From NCBI GenBank assembly GCA_030562195.1, contig JAUJPP010000005.1:35947106-36011105 (forward strand): a stretch of 64,000 bases of DNA. Direction: 5' to 3'. Of this stretch, positions 23,901-34,550 are shown one piece after another. Numbering within the stretch: the stretch's first letter is position 1; each line of letters starts with the position of its first letter. The position numbers and the translations under genes were made by a program. The notes below the pieces were generated by a model. The model did not search any database and was not told the DNA's origin. It was given only the letters and a program-made list of their open reading frames with translations. This DNA is from Nipponacmea schrenckii (lineage: Eukaryota > Mollusca > Gastropoda > Lottiidae).

Positions 23901-23975
23901 GATTCTTTGCTATTATTAGATAAAGATATGATGTGTGTGTTGATTAATGCTGACAATCATAAACGCGAATCCTGA
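2935..23975 (+). CDS. WRAP73: WRAP73 (WDR8) WD40-repeat centrosomal protein, complete 14-exon gene
   Basis: Coding exons: 2935-3003, 3855-3950, 4321-4377, 4626-4742, 9455-9527, 9863-9966, 10247-10333, 13705-13839, 21490-21567, 21807-21897, 22331-22456, 22824-22907, 23166-23270, 23860-23975. All introns are GT...AG, phases agree at every junction, and the joined frame is 1338 nt (445 residues). As I recall, the human protein has about 460. The start MNFSELF is the family N terminus. WD-type strands are visible as [72 protein letters not shown] and [13 protein letters not shown], consistent with two propeller lobes. The family acts at centrosomes and centriolar satellites with SSX2IP in spindle anchoring and ciliogenesis. 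It is divergent from the p73-like gene on its left and convergent with TPRG1L on its right. Introns 4 (4.7 kb) and 8 (7.6 kb) are swollen by transposons and a minisatellite. No frameshift or premature stop was seen. Confidence 0.95.
4843..5335 (-). mobile_element. LINE 3' end (degenerate), in WRAP73 intron 4
   Basis: On the minus strand the segment encodes a recognisable reverse-transcriptase C terminus, [12 protein letters not shown]...VFKRLAK (about 5133 down to 5042). It ends in a 3' tail CCCTAATAAAGATATTATTATT (in pieces) around 4878-4843. The LWN.LP...I..S..I..FK pattern followed by an ATT-rich tail is typical of CR1/RTE-like non-LTR retrotransposon ends. The upstream part carries several stops, so it is a dead 5'-truncated copy. 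A comparable fragment lies at 41.9 kb. Confidence 0.65.
5607..5684. repeat. (CCGT)n microsatellite
   Basis: A run of CCGT tetramers of about 78 bp with one interruption (CCGGTCCGT near 5660-5670). It belongs to the left part of the Pearl-like element. It creates Arg-Pro-Ser-Val and Gly-Arg-Thr-Asp repeat peptides in false reading frames on the two strands. Confidence 0.95.
5690..7120. repeat. ~160-bp tandem repeats (about nine units)
   Basis: Units are marked by GTAAACACTCT-like starts near 5695, 5840, 6001, 6163, 6326, 6487, 6651, 6801 and 6962, so the period is about 145-164 bp. Each contains GATTTTGATGAAACTTG, then CCCAAGGATGAACCCTATTG, then a cgaaaaATATTTAGTA block and GCCCTTGTT...AAAACGCG. 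Units have diverged by point changes and small indels, and the last ones decay. The open frames seen here on both strands repeat the same peptides and are by-products of the repeat. Confidence 0.85.
7608..8010 (+). repeat. Dispersed ~400-bp repeat, copy 2
   Basis: Inverted relative to copy 1 (928-1330, minus) and matching along its length. It lies within the Harbinger-like element in WRAP73 intron 4. It may be part of the interior of that transposon family, in which case copy 1 is a relict of a second insertion, or a separate element. No coding frame. Confidence 0.6.
8308..8440. repeat. Diverged ~60-bp tandem duplication with A-rich tails
   Basis: Two adjacent stretches share the pattern CGCG, TATTTTGAT, CAC or ACACCA, ATCC, GAGCAAAA or GAACAAAA, AATATA or AATATC, then a run of 10-17 A. 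The two copies differ at many positions. This is just inside the right end of the Harbinger-like element. Confidence 0.5.
15841..17281. repeat. ~25-bp minisatellite array in WRAP73 intron 8
   Basis: About 58 tandem copies of TTCATAATACTTGACC plus ACTTTTAGC (24-25 bp), over roughly 1.44 kb. Variants are not mixed at random. The left part is mostly 25-mers with GACC or GACT and ACTTTTAGC. From about 16420 to 17000, 24-mers with CACC and ACTTTAGC, ACTTATAGC or ACTTAAAGC dominate, and the right edge returns to the 25-mer type. This suggests local amplification of sub-blocks. The repeat does not interrupt any exon. Confidence 0.97.
19275..19400 (+). mobile_element. tRNA-derived SINE fragment
   Basis: TAGCATAGTTGG at 19285-19296 matches a pol III A box. 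The body contains CCAGTGGACCCAGCTGTATA, a block also seen in the SINE near 60 kb (CCAGTCCACCCAGATGTAAA). The B box is degraded. It is an old insertion in WRAP73 intron 8. Confidence 0.45.
20789..21137. mobile_element. Short Pearl-like relative
   Basis: It starts TATACGCCCACA and ends GTGGGCGTA followed by TGTCACCTTG and GCAAGGCTATCTT. These are the same termini as the larger element in intron 4, which ends GTGGGCGTATA, TTACCTTGCC, GGCAAGCTATC. It is only about 350 bp long and lacks the microsatellite. Each end carries a diverged core with the pattern TCTAC...CAACA and GATTCTTTTGATTTTTA repeated about twice. It lies in WRAP73 intron 8. Confidence 0.6.
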
Positions 23976-24100
23976 TCGACACATTAGTGAAAATCTGGAC
24001 CTTAGTGCTAAATTATCATATACAGACTGCAAATAGTTTTTCGCTGGAACTTGAGTTATTGGTATCGTCATTGCTGTCCTCTATCAAATCATATATTTAT

Positions 24101-24106
24101 AATAAA
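24101..24106 (+). terminator. Candidate WRAP73 polyadenylation signal
   Basis: AATAAA lies 126 bases after the WRAP73 stop codon (23973-23975). It is the first good hexamer downstream and gives a short 3' untranslated region. In this AT-rich sequence the hexamer is common, so this is position-based. Confidence 0.45.
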
Positions 24107-24129
24107 ATTTTTATAAACATAATACATGT

Positions 24130-26675
24130 CATGTTGGTCATTTGTCCTCTTTCTGCCACATGTGTTTGTGGTTAACAAGCTCAGTGGAATTGACATATTT
24201 TCCATCCAGGGTTCGAGTTTTAAACCATTAATTTACTTTTGAGTCTCAAAAGAGAATTCAGAAACAAAGGGATCAATTTTTGAAATCTTCCTTTTTTTAA
24301 GCTCAATATGTTTGCTTGTTCTGCCATACTTTTTTAATGTAGCAGACTTAATCGGACCATATATCCATGTAACAGTCTTAGTGTTAGGATATCATAGAAA
24401 CAAGGTTAAAAGTTAAAGATCCTAGGAAATCCCAGTGCCAAGATTGTTTTGAAGATATATGTGGTCATGACTTAAATAAGTCATATAAATAAATAAAACA
24501 TGAAGGCTATTATGAATTGAATCTTGGAACACCAGTATCTCTTTATATTGTAGTTTATTTTAGTAGTTTATAAAGAAACACAAAATTAATATTAAGCAAC
24601 AGAGAAATCACAGATTGTAAGCATTAACAACTAATTATATTTCGACTCAATATAACAGGGGATCTTTTAAATTTAAGACTAACAATAACCATTAAATGGA
24701 ATGGTCCTTTGACTTAATCATGAAAATATTACAACTTCTACAGAATTACAAATCTGAAAAATGATAAGAACTCTTTGGAAGTATCAACTTGATACTATCA
24801 AGTCATAAAGGGTTTAAATTTTGGTGGGTTGCATTTTGAAAAATTGTGATACATTGTTTGAAATTAAATGATTTCAGGGACATCCTAAGACTGAAGTATC
24901 AAAGATCAATAAATTCCCAAAATTATGAAAATATATATAGCTAATGAGTTTAAAGAATATACTGCTATAATATAATGAAAAATCAAAGATATTAAATATA
25001 AATGCATCTACCAAGTAAAAATCAACAAAATCATAAAGTGAACACTCTAATCACACAACTTCAAAGTATATTATGCATAGTGTACTTCGAGAAATCAGAA
25101 AACAACAACTATGTTCACAACTTGTCTATTTGATATATTCCAGGAGAAAAGAAAGTATTTAATAGCCCAAATGTGTACTTGGTTCAATGCTAGTTATGTT
25201 TGTTTTTAAGTCATGTCGGTATGTGTATATTGCCTGTTTTTATTGTCATTTTAAACTTTCCTTTACCTTTAAATAATTTCAAAATCAACAAGTATTATAA
25301 ATAAAACAAAATCAACAATAAACTTAACTATAAGTTGTAAAATTCTATCCATATGATCCATAATGGGTTGACTTCTCAAAATAAAGCCTTTTAAATAGGT
25401 GAATTGATCATTACCATTAAATACAGATATAACAATGACTTTTTATTTGACAAATCTAGGTTTTCTGACTAAACTGGTCAAAAATTTCAATAATAGTTAT
25501 CTATTGCAACAGGTTATGGACTCGGCATACTTGTACTGTATATATTCTTAAGTGCATAATATACTGTATGTGTGTGTCTTTGTTCAACAACATAGTAGAG
25601 TTTCAACAGCCCACATTTTATATGAATAATAATACAAAACATCTAATAATATGTAAGAAAAATTAAATGTTAAAATATATCCATAAATCACCCAAAATTT
25701 GGAGAAAAAAAGGTTCAGCATACTAAAATAAAGTGTTGAAAAAGGTTTCATGATGTACTATTCAGCAGTCTATGTCATGGATCTTCAAGGTTAATAAGTG
25801 TCTTTTTGATCAAATTATTTCATATTGAAAGTTCTAAATTCAAAAAGATGTGACAATTGACACAAAAAAGAAATGGCAAAGATTGAACGTGGGGTGTAAA
25901 AATCAACATATTGAACCTACAATTGCCCCATGTCTATATAATAAATTTAAGACATAGGTTTAAAAATAAACTAGCTTGACTTCACATTTATCATATAACA
26001 TAGAAATAATAGCAAACATATAAAACAGTACATCACAATAAGAAAGATTTGCATGAACATCACATTTCAAATTTTTCAAACAAGGCACAGTTAAATAATC
26101 TGCCTTTTTCTGTGCATGGACAAGAGATTGTCTCAAACCATTGTTTAATAGATTTGAGATCTGTCATTATCAAATACTAATAATTAAATACAACATTTCA
26201 ATATGAAAACAAATAGATATTGATGCACTTACAAATAACAGTGCAACATTAAATTAAATCTCAACCATATAATCAAAATATAATATTTATTATTAAAATA
26301 GTGATCAATTTATTTATTATTTCTAATAAAAAGTAGACGATATTAATTGTTTGTGGGTTTGACTTCTTGAAATTGTCTACTTTGTGCTCATTAGTTTGTG
26401 GGTGAGATAATTTCCAATTATTTCTGTATTAAGTCTTGAATGATCCTACCTAAAATAGTGCTTTGTTGAATTAGCACCTAAATTGGTTAATTGAAGAATT
26501 ATTAATTTATTACACTGTTCAGCATTAACTGATATATTAAAAGATGATAGCAATTTAGATATGATTTAAAAGAATAGAGTGTCTTCAATTTCTAATCAAT
26601 GTATTATGAGAGCAATTGGCCGTTGAAGATTGGCACAGTTAAAATATGAACTAATTCTGTGCATAATAATGTTAT
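24130..26675. other. Intergenic region between convergent WRAP73 and TPRG1L
   Basis: AT-rich sequence of about 2.5 kb with no open frame resembling a known protein, no clear RNA gene and no transposon ends that I could pair. Both flanking genes end towards it, so it should hold both 3' ends. Confidence 0.6.
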
Positions 26676-26677
26676 TA

Positions 26678-26706
26678 TTTATTTGACAGAAATAAGTATG
26701 TTTATT
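26678..26706 (-). terminator. Candidate TPRG1L polyadenylation signals
   Basis: AATAAA on the minus strand occurs at 26706-26701 and again at 26683-26678, about 50 and 75 bases after the TPRG1L stop codon (26759-26757). Either could be used. Further hexamers occur downstream, as expected in AT-rich DNA. Confidence 0.4.
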
Positions 26707-26756
26707 AATCTGAATTCACAAACAACTGAGCAGATTTTTTGGGGATAATAACGATT

Positions 26757-29248
26757 TCAATAACAAATACCATTTCTATCTCTAAAGAAACCAATCCCAC
26801 TTTGGTTATGTACAACAGCAGCAATACTAGCGTAGCTGTTAATAAGTATTGGACCCTCAACTATTGTGATATTTTCACCAGGACGTTTCACTTCATAACA
26901 TTTACTAGCAGCCTGGACCAAACTCTCATAGAAATCATCTACATTGTAAGTAGTAGTTTCATTTTCTTTAGGGTGATATAGAACAGGGTGATGAGCAAAA
27001 CATAACCATGGAATGTCTGTGGACCAAGGATTCCAGCGCTGACCAAATGTTGGTTCCTGACCTTTATTCCAACGAATCTGGATTCCACCATGCTTTCTAT
27101 CACTATAAAGAAGATAGATTTATATGAAATTGAAACTGTCAGATCCTACAGTCCTTGGTGCTTTCTTGTGTTTCAATATAAATATAAACCAAAAACCATA
27201 TAAATGCCCATATTAAGTATTCTTCACTTTGTTCTTCCATATACCGGTACATGTACATTACACATACAAATATACATATATGTCAGTCCAATATACAATA
27301 ACCAATACTTACGGCATGACAGAATAATCTGGATATTTGAAGTCACCAATAGCGATAGTATCAATACCATGTAACATTATACGTTTAAACTCAAATAAAA
27401 CTTGGGTTATAAAGTTATATTTAAATACCAAAATAGAATTCTCAGTTAATATTACCAACTTCTCTTTCTCCAAATTCCAGTGATCAATTCTGGGTAAAAA
27501 AAATTAACAAAGTCATTAAACATGAAATCAAATCTTAACTTATCATGGATCTACTTTGAACACAAAATTTGTCTGCAATTCCTTCTTAATAAGCTTCTTA
27601 TGTGCTTATAGAGACTTGAGACAAAGAAGTATTTCTACCTATCATAAGAACACCTCTATTTTCGATTTATATATATGTATTAGCTGTCAAATAATCAAAA
27701 ACATATACCGGCATATGAATAACTGAAAATAAGGGAATCCATCTTTAATTTCTTGAGTATTATTTGTATAACTTGAGGAGTCTTGATACATTCATAAAGT
27801 ACTTACTCAGATAACAACCATCTACCAATATATTTTCCATCTAAATCATCATTAATATGTTTCTTACATTCATCTACAGCAATATCAAAATTCTTTCCCT
27901 GTTACAGAAATAAAACATTAACCTAAATAAATTTACTTAAAAAAATATAAATTTAATCAGACTGCAGCACTATCAGCAACATTTAAGCTGAGATGTTCTT
28001 CAATTAAAACAATATTGTATGAAATAGCTTGTTTTTTTATTAATCTGTGCAATAATGTAATAATTAAGGTAAAATTACGAATACAATAAGGAAAAACTTA
28101 GATCTTACAAATTCTATTTTAGTAACAAAGTAACTACCGTACCAGTATATTACTGGACAATAATATAATTCCCCTCTTAATCGAAATTTATAATACAATT
28201 TAAATGAACTTTATACCAAGCAATAATAAAGGATGCAATATTCAACCTAAATTTCACAACTAATGTAGCCTAAAGCCTTTGACTAAGGTTTTTCTCATGT
28301 AGGCTTATTTACCAATACCAAAAATAATTAGATAAGCTATGGTAACACAAAGTTTGAATATAGAATGAACATTATTAATTTTTCACTAATAACAAGATTT
28401 TAAGTGAATACAATTGAACTCCTAAAAAGTCACTTTTATTAACAATTTTAACATGCCGGTTTGCCAAAAACATAGATCATACACACCAGTAAAAGGGCAA
28501 TTAGATCAATGTGCCATTAAAATTTAGAATATGAATGATTAAACTTACTAAGAAGACTTAAATTACCAATACTTAAAATATTTTACTTTATGGAATGCAA
28601 CAATCTAATATGAAATATTATTAAAGGCCTAGGCCTAATCCATTAGACCAACATGCATGTAGGCCTATTTTATATCCTTGTTACATAATGCAAATCTAAC
28701 TTTATGAGGCAAGAGCTAAACTGCTAAAAAAAATAAAAAACTGTAGTATCAACATCAAGGTTAGTACATGTAGCAGGGCAATATAAAGGGTTAGACTAAT
28801 TATCAATAATGTTAGTTTAGGAAAAATGCAATTAAAGCATGCAGGTTGTATTTACCGCTACCTTGTAACTAAAATAACTCTTAGTTTCTCCGTCGGATTT
28901 GATACAGCCAGGTCTCATTGACGTTCTACTTGTTGTACTCTGAACACTTCTGCCACCAATCACAGAGCCTGGACGGTTCCTATTAAACCCACTACCCTCT
29001 TCCTGGTTTCCAGCAGCCGAGTTGGTTGTTGTTGTAGTTTGTTTTGGAGACTTACTGTCCGACCCAGGTCCAGCAAAATTTACTGTAACCGAATCAGACG
29101 CAGTTTTATTGGTGTCATTTAACTCCAATGTTGCGCCGACAAATTGGCCTTCTTGTGTTCCTTTATCCTCATCCTCTAATGGAATGGTGTGGCTTCTTCC
29201 GCCAGTTGCAGGAGAGGCGTTCTTTTCTTGATCGCTTTTTTCTGCCAT
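26757..29248 (-). CDS. TPRG1L: TPRG1/TPRG1L (Mover) family protein, complete four-exon gene
   Basis: Exons in gene order: 29248-28862, 27898-27807, 27489-27313, 27102-26757. All introns are GT...AG and the joined frame is 1002 nt (333 residues). The first 115 or so residues are polar and low-complexity (Ser/Thr/Gly/Gln rich, MAEKSDQEKNASP). The conserved hSac2-type region follows: TKSYFSYK, GRWLLSEIDHWNLEKEKLV, ILVFKYNFI, DTIAIGDFKYP, GIQIRWNKG, RWNPWSTDIPW, then IVEGPILINSYASIAAVVHN near the C terminus. These match vertebrate TPRG1L block for block; as I recall, human TPRG1L is about 272 residues, so the N-terminal tail is longer here. In vertebrates the protein is a synaptic-vesicle peripheral protein. 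Exon 1 could use the donor after 28862 (best protein alignment) or after 28856 (adds Val-Ala). The start ATG is the first in frame. It is tail-to-tail with WRAP73. Confidence 0.92.
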
Positions 29249-29812
29249 TTTGTTTCTAAATAACGAGTTATTTCCCCTTCCTTGACGTGACGGAACGCGT
29301 TCGATTCATTCGCTTATACCTAAACCAGTTCAATATCTCTATAATCTTATTAGCTGTTTAGAAATCGGTGACCAATAAAAACGTAGTTTACATTTTAAAC
29401 TATTACGCTCATGATCACGGGTCCATGGTTCATATATCAATATACCTGATTGAGCAATACCCATAAGTGGAGGTTGTTTTTTAGAAAATTATTGCGCAAT
29501 CTGTTTGTTTATTGATTATTCTAAGAAAATGCAGGCTACACGGCATACACCCTTGATAATTTATTCAAACTTTGAAGCAAATGAGAAATAAAACTCTAGA
29601 AATGAAACCATTGATTATGGTTGTTGAAGTGTTACAAGTTATTTAAGGCACTGGCACAAGGTTTGTGTGGAGTTCACTATTGTTAAGGTTAATATGATGT
29701 TAAAAATGAGAAAACATAGTACTTCTAACATATAGCTCAAAGTCAGAAAAATGATCATAATATCATTATTGTTAGATACTAATACATACAAATACAAATC
29801 CCTTTACTGAGA

Positions 29813-31280
29813 GGAATCTCTCAACTCCATGTAGATCATCTTTGCTGACTTCCGGTAGGTTCTTCAATAAGATAAATGGCAAACAATTTTCTAAAAACGG
29901 TTAACTTTCGTGCCTTAGTACTAACATAATTTATTAGATATCGTATGAAAAATATCCCATGCAATATGTAGGAGAGACGAAAAATTCTTCAAGGGAACAA
30001 ATAAACGGTCACCGATTGGATATCACCCACCATCTTGATAATCCCAACTCCACCAGCCACACACTCAGTAATGTATGAAGGTGATACCAATCGAGCAAGT
30101 GATCTTGGAAGAGGATATCAACACCAAGACTTAACAGGGAGAGCTTTTGGATCAATCAACTACAAACCGGTTCTCCCTCTGGATTAAATATTCAATTTGA
30201 TGCCCAAATATTATTCCATTTGTAAAACAGTAACAGCACTGCCTTCGGTTGTGGTATTTTTCATCATTACCGACGCTTGAAAGCAGCGGTCGTGTATTGA
30301 TATTAGCTGATTGATAACGATATTTAACATCGCTACAGACCGAAATCATAGTATTTTATATACGTTACTGTATAGAGTTGTTTCCCTTGTATCATAATTG
30401 AGTCTAATGTCTCGAATGAAAGGATTATTGGACGATTTAGAAATTTTCTTTCTCAGTTATATTGCATATCTTATGAGAATACAAATTGGCTTACGTTTAA
30501 AACTGATGAGTGGAATTATGATAGTTGGTTCATGGCCCAGAGAGATTGACAAAATAAGATTGTCGATACGCAGGGTTTCGCTTTTTATTCTGAAAAAAAT
30601 GACGTAGGTCAGGGGAAAACAATAAGTAAGATGAGTTGAGTTTTTTTTAATTATAATCATTTAATTTTTCTGAGATGATCCTTCAAATCACTTTTTAGTG
30701 CATTTAAACAATTAATATAATTCTATCGAATATACTAGTAAATAAGGTTTAGAACAAACCACGCTAATGCTAATCCGTCACCCATATTACTTTTTGAGTA
30801 TTGTAACAGCACATCCGAAACCTAGTCTACATAAGCCTAGAGTAATGAATCAGCTGTTACAAATGCAAGTAAAGCCGGGTTAAATTCCTGTATGCTTGAA
30901 GGAAGATTTATATTGGTTGTTTAGAGAGAGAGGACACGATTGGGTTTTAAGAATATTGACACGTGCGTCATTAATAGCCGTCGTTAATGGAAATCAAATA
31001 AAGATGCATTTCCCGATTACAAAGAGACAATCTAAATCGACATTTTACTATTCCAATGAATGTGACAATCGTCTTAAAGAAGATTAGCATTTACACGTGC
31101 TTTTCATATCTGACCTTAAGAGCTTATAAGGTCATCTGAAATTAATATATTTCTTTGAAAACAAAACACTAGTGCAGATGTAAACATATCGGTTATCACA
31201 TTTCACAGACATGTTCGGGTATTTTGAACAAGTGAATTTATTTTCTCTTGAAAATGTAAAAGATCCGCCATTGTGACGAC
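29813..31280 (+). mobile_element. Penelope-like retroelement, internally deleted copy A
   Basis: From about 29955 the plus strand encodes MQYVGETKNSSREQINGHR, a GIY-YIG-endonuclease signature placed C-terminal to the RT in Penelope-like elements. After one stop and a frame change comes RESFWINQLQTGSPSGLNI (about 30137-30193), the usual C-terminal motif of the family. The 39 bases at 29813-29851 are identical to 31619-31657, so a piece of the upstream ORF is joined directly to the endonuclease part and the RT core is missing. From 29852 to 31280 it is nearly the same as 33395-34550. The copy is dead. Confidence 0.65.
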
Positions 31281-33394
31281 CTTACCTTTATTCTTAGCAT
31301 GAATCAATCCCTCTTCAAAGATTACAGCACAACAGAGGCCAAAACAATCGACATGAAATCCATCATTATCAGAGACAAGACAACAGATCTTTGCAACATA
31401 ATAAAAAATGGCATAACCACAGTTATCGTAGAAATCAACGGCAGAACCATAATCAACCTAATAATCGTCAATCCGGATCGTCAGAAGCGTCTGCCAGTTA
31501 CTTCGATAACGATGTTCAACTCAACGCGGACCACAGTAGGCCTACTGCAGAAAAAACAAAAAAGAAACCGATCACCTATCAGCTTCCCATTCTCTTTTAG
31601 AACTCCTTCCAAAAGAAAGAATCTCTCAACTCCATGTAGATCATCTTTGCTGACTTCACCTACCGACATCCCTACCATCTACGTCATCCACTTCTGGTAT
31701 ATCATTAACCTTTGATCAGCCTTTTGCTCAATTTTCATCTTCTCAATCGCTATTACCATCTACATGTACTTCTTCCCCCGCCAATAGCCACAAATCACAA
31801 AATACTTCTACCAAACCTCATGTTCATAACCACTAAAGTGATTAGTCAAAATTCAGGTTCAAAACTGCAAAACTACCAAACCAATCCTAGACATTGGCTC
31901 TTCAAATTAAGGCCATATAGGCCTACCAATTGTTAGGCTACGGTACTTCAAAAACCCATTTAAAGTCAGTCCTCATTAAAGCTGAACCAAGTGAGATACC
32001 AGATAAAGCAGTAATACATGCATCCTGATCAACAGAGAAATTCTACCTATCGGAGATATTACCCAGACCTATTGAAGTTTCGGACTTATAGAACTCATGC
32101 CGAGAAAGAAATTTAAAATAGCTCTCGGAGACCGGAAGTGGGACGAAACGACTTAATGTAAACTAACCTCAAGTAGACGATTTAAGATGGATTCCACACC
32201 GCTCAAACAATTAAGCCAGTCTGTTGTCTTTGCAACGAAATTACTGAGAAAATTCTAATTAAATTGAACTATGCTTATTTATTCTTGCAATTCGCACGAA
32301 TTCTACTATTGTGTAAAAAGTGTAGATTGACTTAAAACATGATGTTTTTACAGACACAAAGTCATATGAAGAGAATGTATTTTATTTGATCAATACTAAG
32401 AGAAAAGACATAAAAAATGTAAGCAAAATAATGTAAATGAGGACAAAATAACTCATTATGATGCGAAATGTCTTTTAAAATTCTTTTAAAAACTCAGATA
32501 CGCTTCCACTATTAAAAATAGTTCGGTATTGCAACTTCTTCAGTAAACACGTTCAGCATTTGACAACTTACTGACAGGCCCGTAGCCAGATTCGATTTTT
32601 CGGGGTGGGGGGGGGGGGCAAGTAGTAAATCCGGAGGGGCGATTGGGGGAGTTGCAGTAATAATATGGGACATTTGCCAGAATTTCCGGGGGGGGGGGCA
32701 ATCCATTTTTCCGGGGGGGGGGGGGCTGTGCCACCCCCTCCTTGCCCCCCCCCCCCCTGTAGCTACGGGCCTGCTTACTGATATCCTTCAGACGTTGTAA
32801 TATTAAATTTGATGCATATCATTCAACTAATATCGCTGAACAAGGTGGCTTGTCACTAGGTTCGTGTCTAGATCTGCGAGCTAGACAAGATGCGAAGTTT
32901 CGTATGTAATACATGTTGGTTTGAATGACAAACAAGAAGATGGAGAGTATTCATATTACTACCAACTGATAGAATTATTGATCATTGACAGAGCCAAAGA
33001 GCCTCTCTGTTTGTTACTCTCCATACCAACATCTTTATCTTTCCCTACTGCCTTCAAAAACCTTTCCAAATTCAACAACCTTCTGTCATCAAAACCATCA
33101 CTAGATGCTTCTACAATCCCAGAATTTACCGGAACTATAAAAGTACAGAAGGACCATATCCATTAGACAGAAACTACAGCCTAGAATGTTCGTGCTCATT
33201 GGGTGGCACATTTGATGTTATGTGGGGTTGGCCGATTTTGGATAAAACTATAGTAAACTTAAGCTCCAAAACACTGACTCTTTAAATTGGCACATGTTTA
33301 CAGACAAAGCCGACAGAAATTCATCGACAAATCTGAATGAACTAATACAAATATATAGGCTATGGTATAAATTACAACATGAGTTTTCAAACAA
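31281..33394 (+). mobile_element. Penelope-like element, N-terminal/internal remnant between the two repeats
   Basis: This sequence separates two near-identical 1.2-1.4 kb repeats. It contains decayed polar and Ser/Pro-rich frames, for example HNHSYRRNQRQNHNQPNNRQ near 31401-31460. It also contains the second copy of the 39-bp block also found at 29813. I read it as the 5' part of a second tandem element whose RT core has decayed or been lost. No RT motif is legible. A hAT-type MITE has inserted at 32575-32773. Confidence 0.4.
32575..32773. mobile_element. hAT-type MITE with poly-G arms and perfect 8-bp target duplication
   Basis: Terminal inverted repeats CAGGCCCGTAGC (left) and GCTACGGGCCTG (right), flanked on both sides by the identical octamer CTTACTGA (32567-32574 and 32774-32781). 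An 8-bp duplication and CAG...CTG ends are diagnostic of hAT elements. The interior holds runs of 9-13 G on the left and about 13 C near the right end, so the whole 199-bp element can fold into a hairpin. There is no coding capacity. The intact duplication suggests a fairly recent insertion. Confidence 0.85.
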
Positions 33395-34550
33395 CCGGTA
33401 GGTTCTTCAATAAGATAAATGGCAACCAATTTTCTAAAAAACGGTTAACTTTCGTGCCTTAGTACTAACATAATTTATTAGATATCGTATGAAAAATGTC
33501 CCATGCAATGTGTAGGAGAGACGAAAAATTCTTCAAGGGAACAAATAAACGGTCACCGATATATATATACCGAAATATTCAATTTGATGCCCAAATATTA
33601 TTCCATTTGTAACACAGTAACAGAATTACATTCCAAGCTTCTCGGGTTGTTAAACGCTATTATTTAGAGTTGCAAAATAGATTCCGAACTATCGTTTATA
33701 AAAAAAAAATAGAAATCTTAGTAATATTGTGGTATTTTTCATCATTACCGACGCTTGAAAGCAGAGGTCGTGAATTGATTGAAACGATATTTGCTAATAG
33801 TAGTTAACAACTCTACAGACCGAATCCATAGTATTTTATATACGTTACTGTATAGAGTTGTTTCCCTTGTATCATATTTGAGTCTAATGTCCACTGAAAG
33901 GATTATTGGATGATTAAGAAATTTTCTTTCTCAGTTATATTGCATATCTTATGAGAATACAAATTGGCTTATTTTTTAAAACTGATGAGTGGAATTATGA
34001 TAGTTGGTTCATGGCCCAGAGAGATTGACAAACCAAGGCTAATGCTAATCCGTCACCCATATTACTTTTTGAGTATTGTAACAGCACATCCGAAACCTAG
34101 TCTACATAGAGTAATGAATCAGCTGTTACACAATGCAAGTAAAGCCGGGTTAAATTCCTGTATGCTTGAAGGAAGATTTGTATTGGTTGTTTGGAGAGAG
34201 AGGACACGGTTGGGTTTTAAGAATATTGACACGTGCGTCATTAATAGCCGTCGTTAATGGAAATCAAATAAAGATGCATTTCCCGATTACAAAGAGACAA
34301 TCTAAATCGACATTTTACTATTCCAATGAATGTGACAATCGTCTTAAAGAAGATTAGCATTTACACGTGCTTTTCATATCTGACCTTGAGAGCTTATAAG
34401 GTCATCTGAAATTAATAGATTTCTTTGAAAACAAAACCCTAGTGCAGATGTAAACAGATCGCTTATCACATTTCACAGACATGTTCGGATATTTTGAACA
34501 AGTGAATTTATTTGCTCTTGAAAATGTAAAAGATCCGCCATTGTGACGAC
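33395..34550 (+). mobile_element. Penelope-like retroelement, repeat copy B
   Basis: It matches copy A (29852-31280) from CCGGTAGGTTCTTC through GATCCGCCATTGTGACGAC, with small differences. The endonuclease segment is cut: after AACGGTCACCGA, copy B jumps through a short TATATATA run to the AATATTCAATTTGATGCC block. This drops about 165 bp, including the conserved WINQLQT region. A different small insertion sits near 33626-33727. Two direct copies about 3.5 kb apart fit the tandem, pseudo-LTR arrangement known for Penelope elements. Confidence 0.6.
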
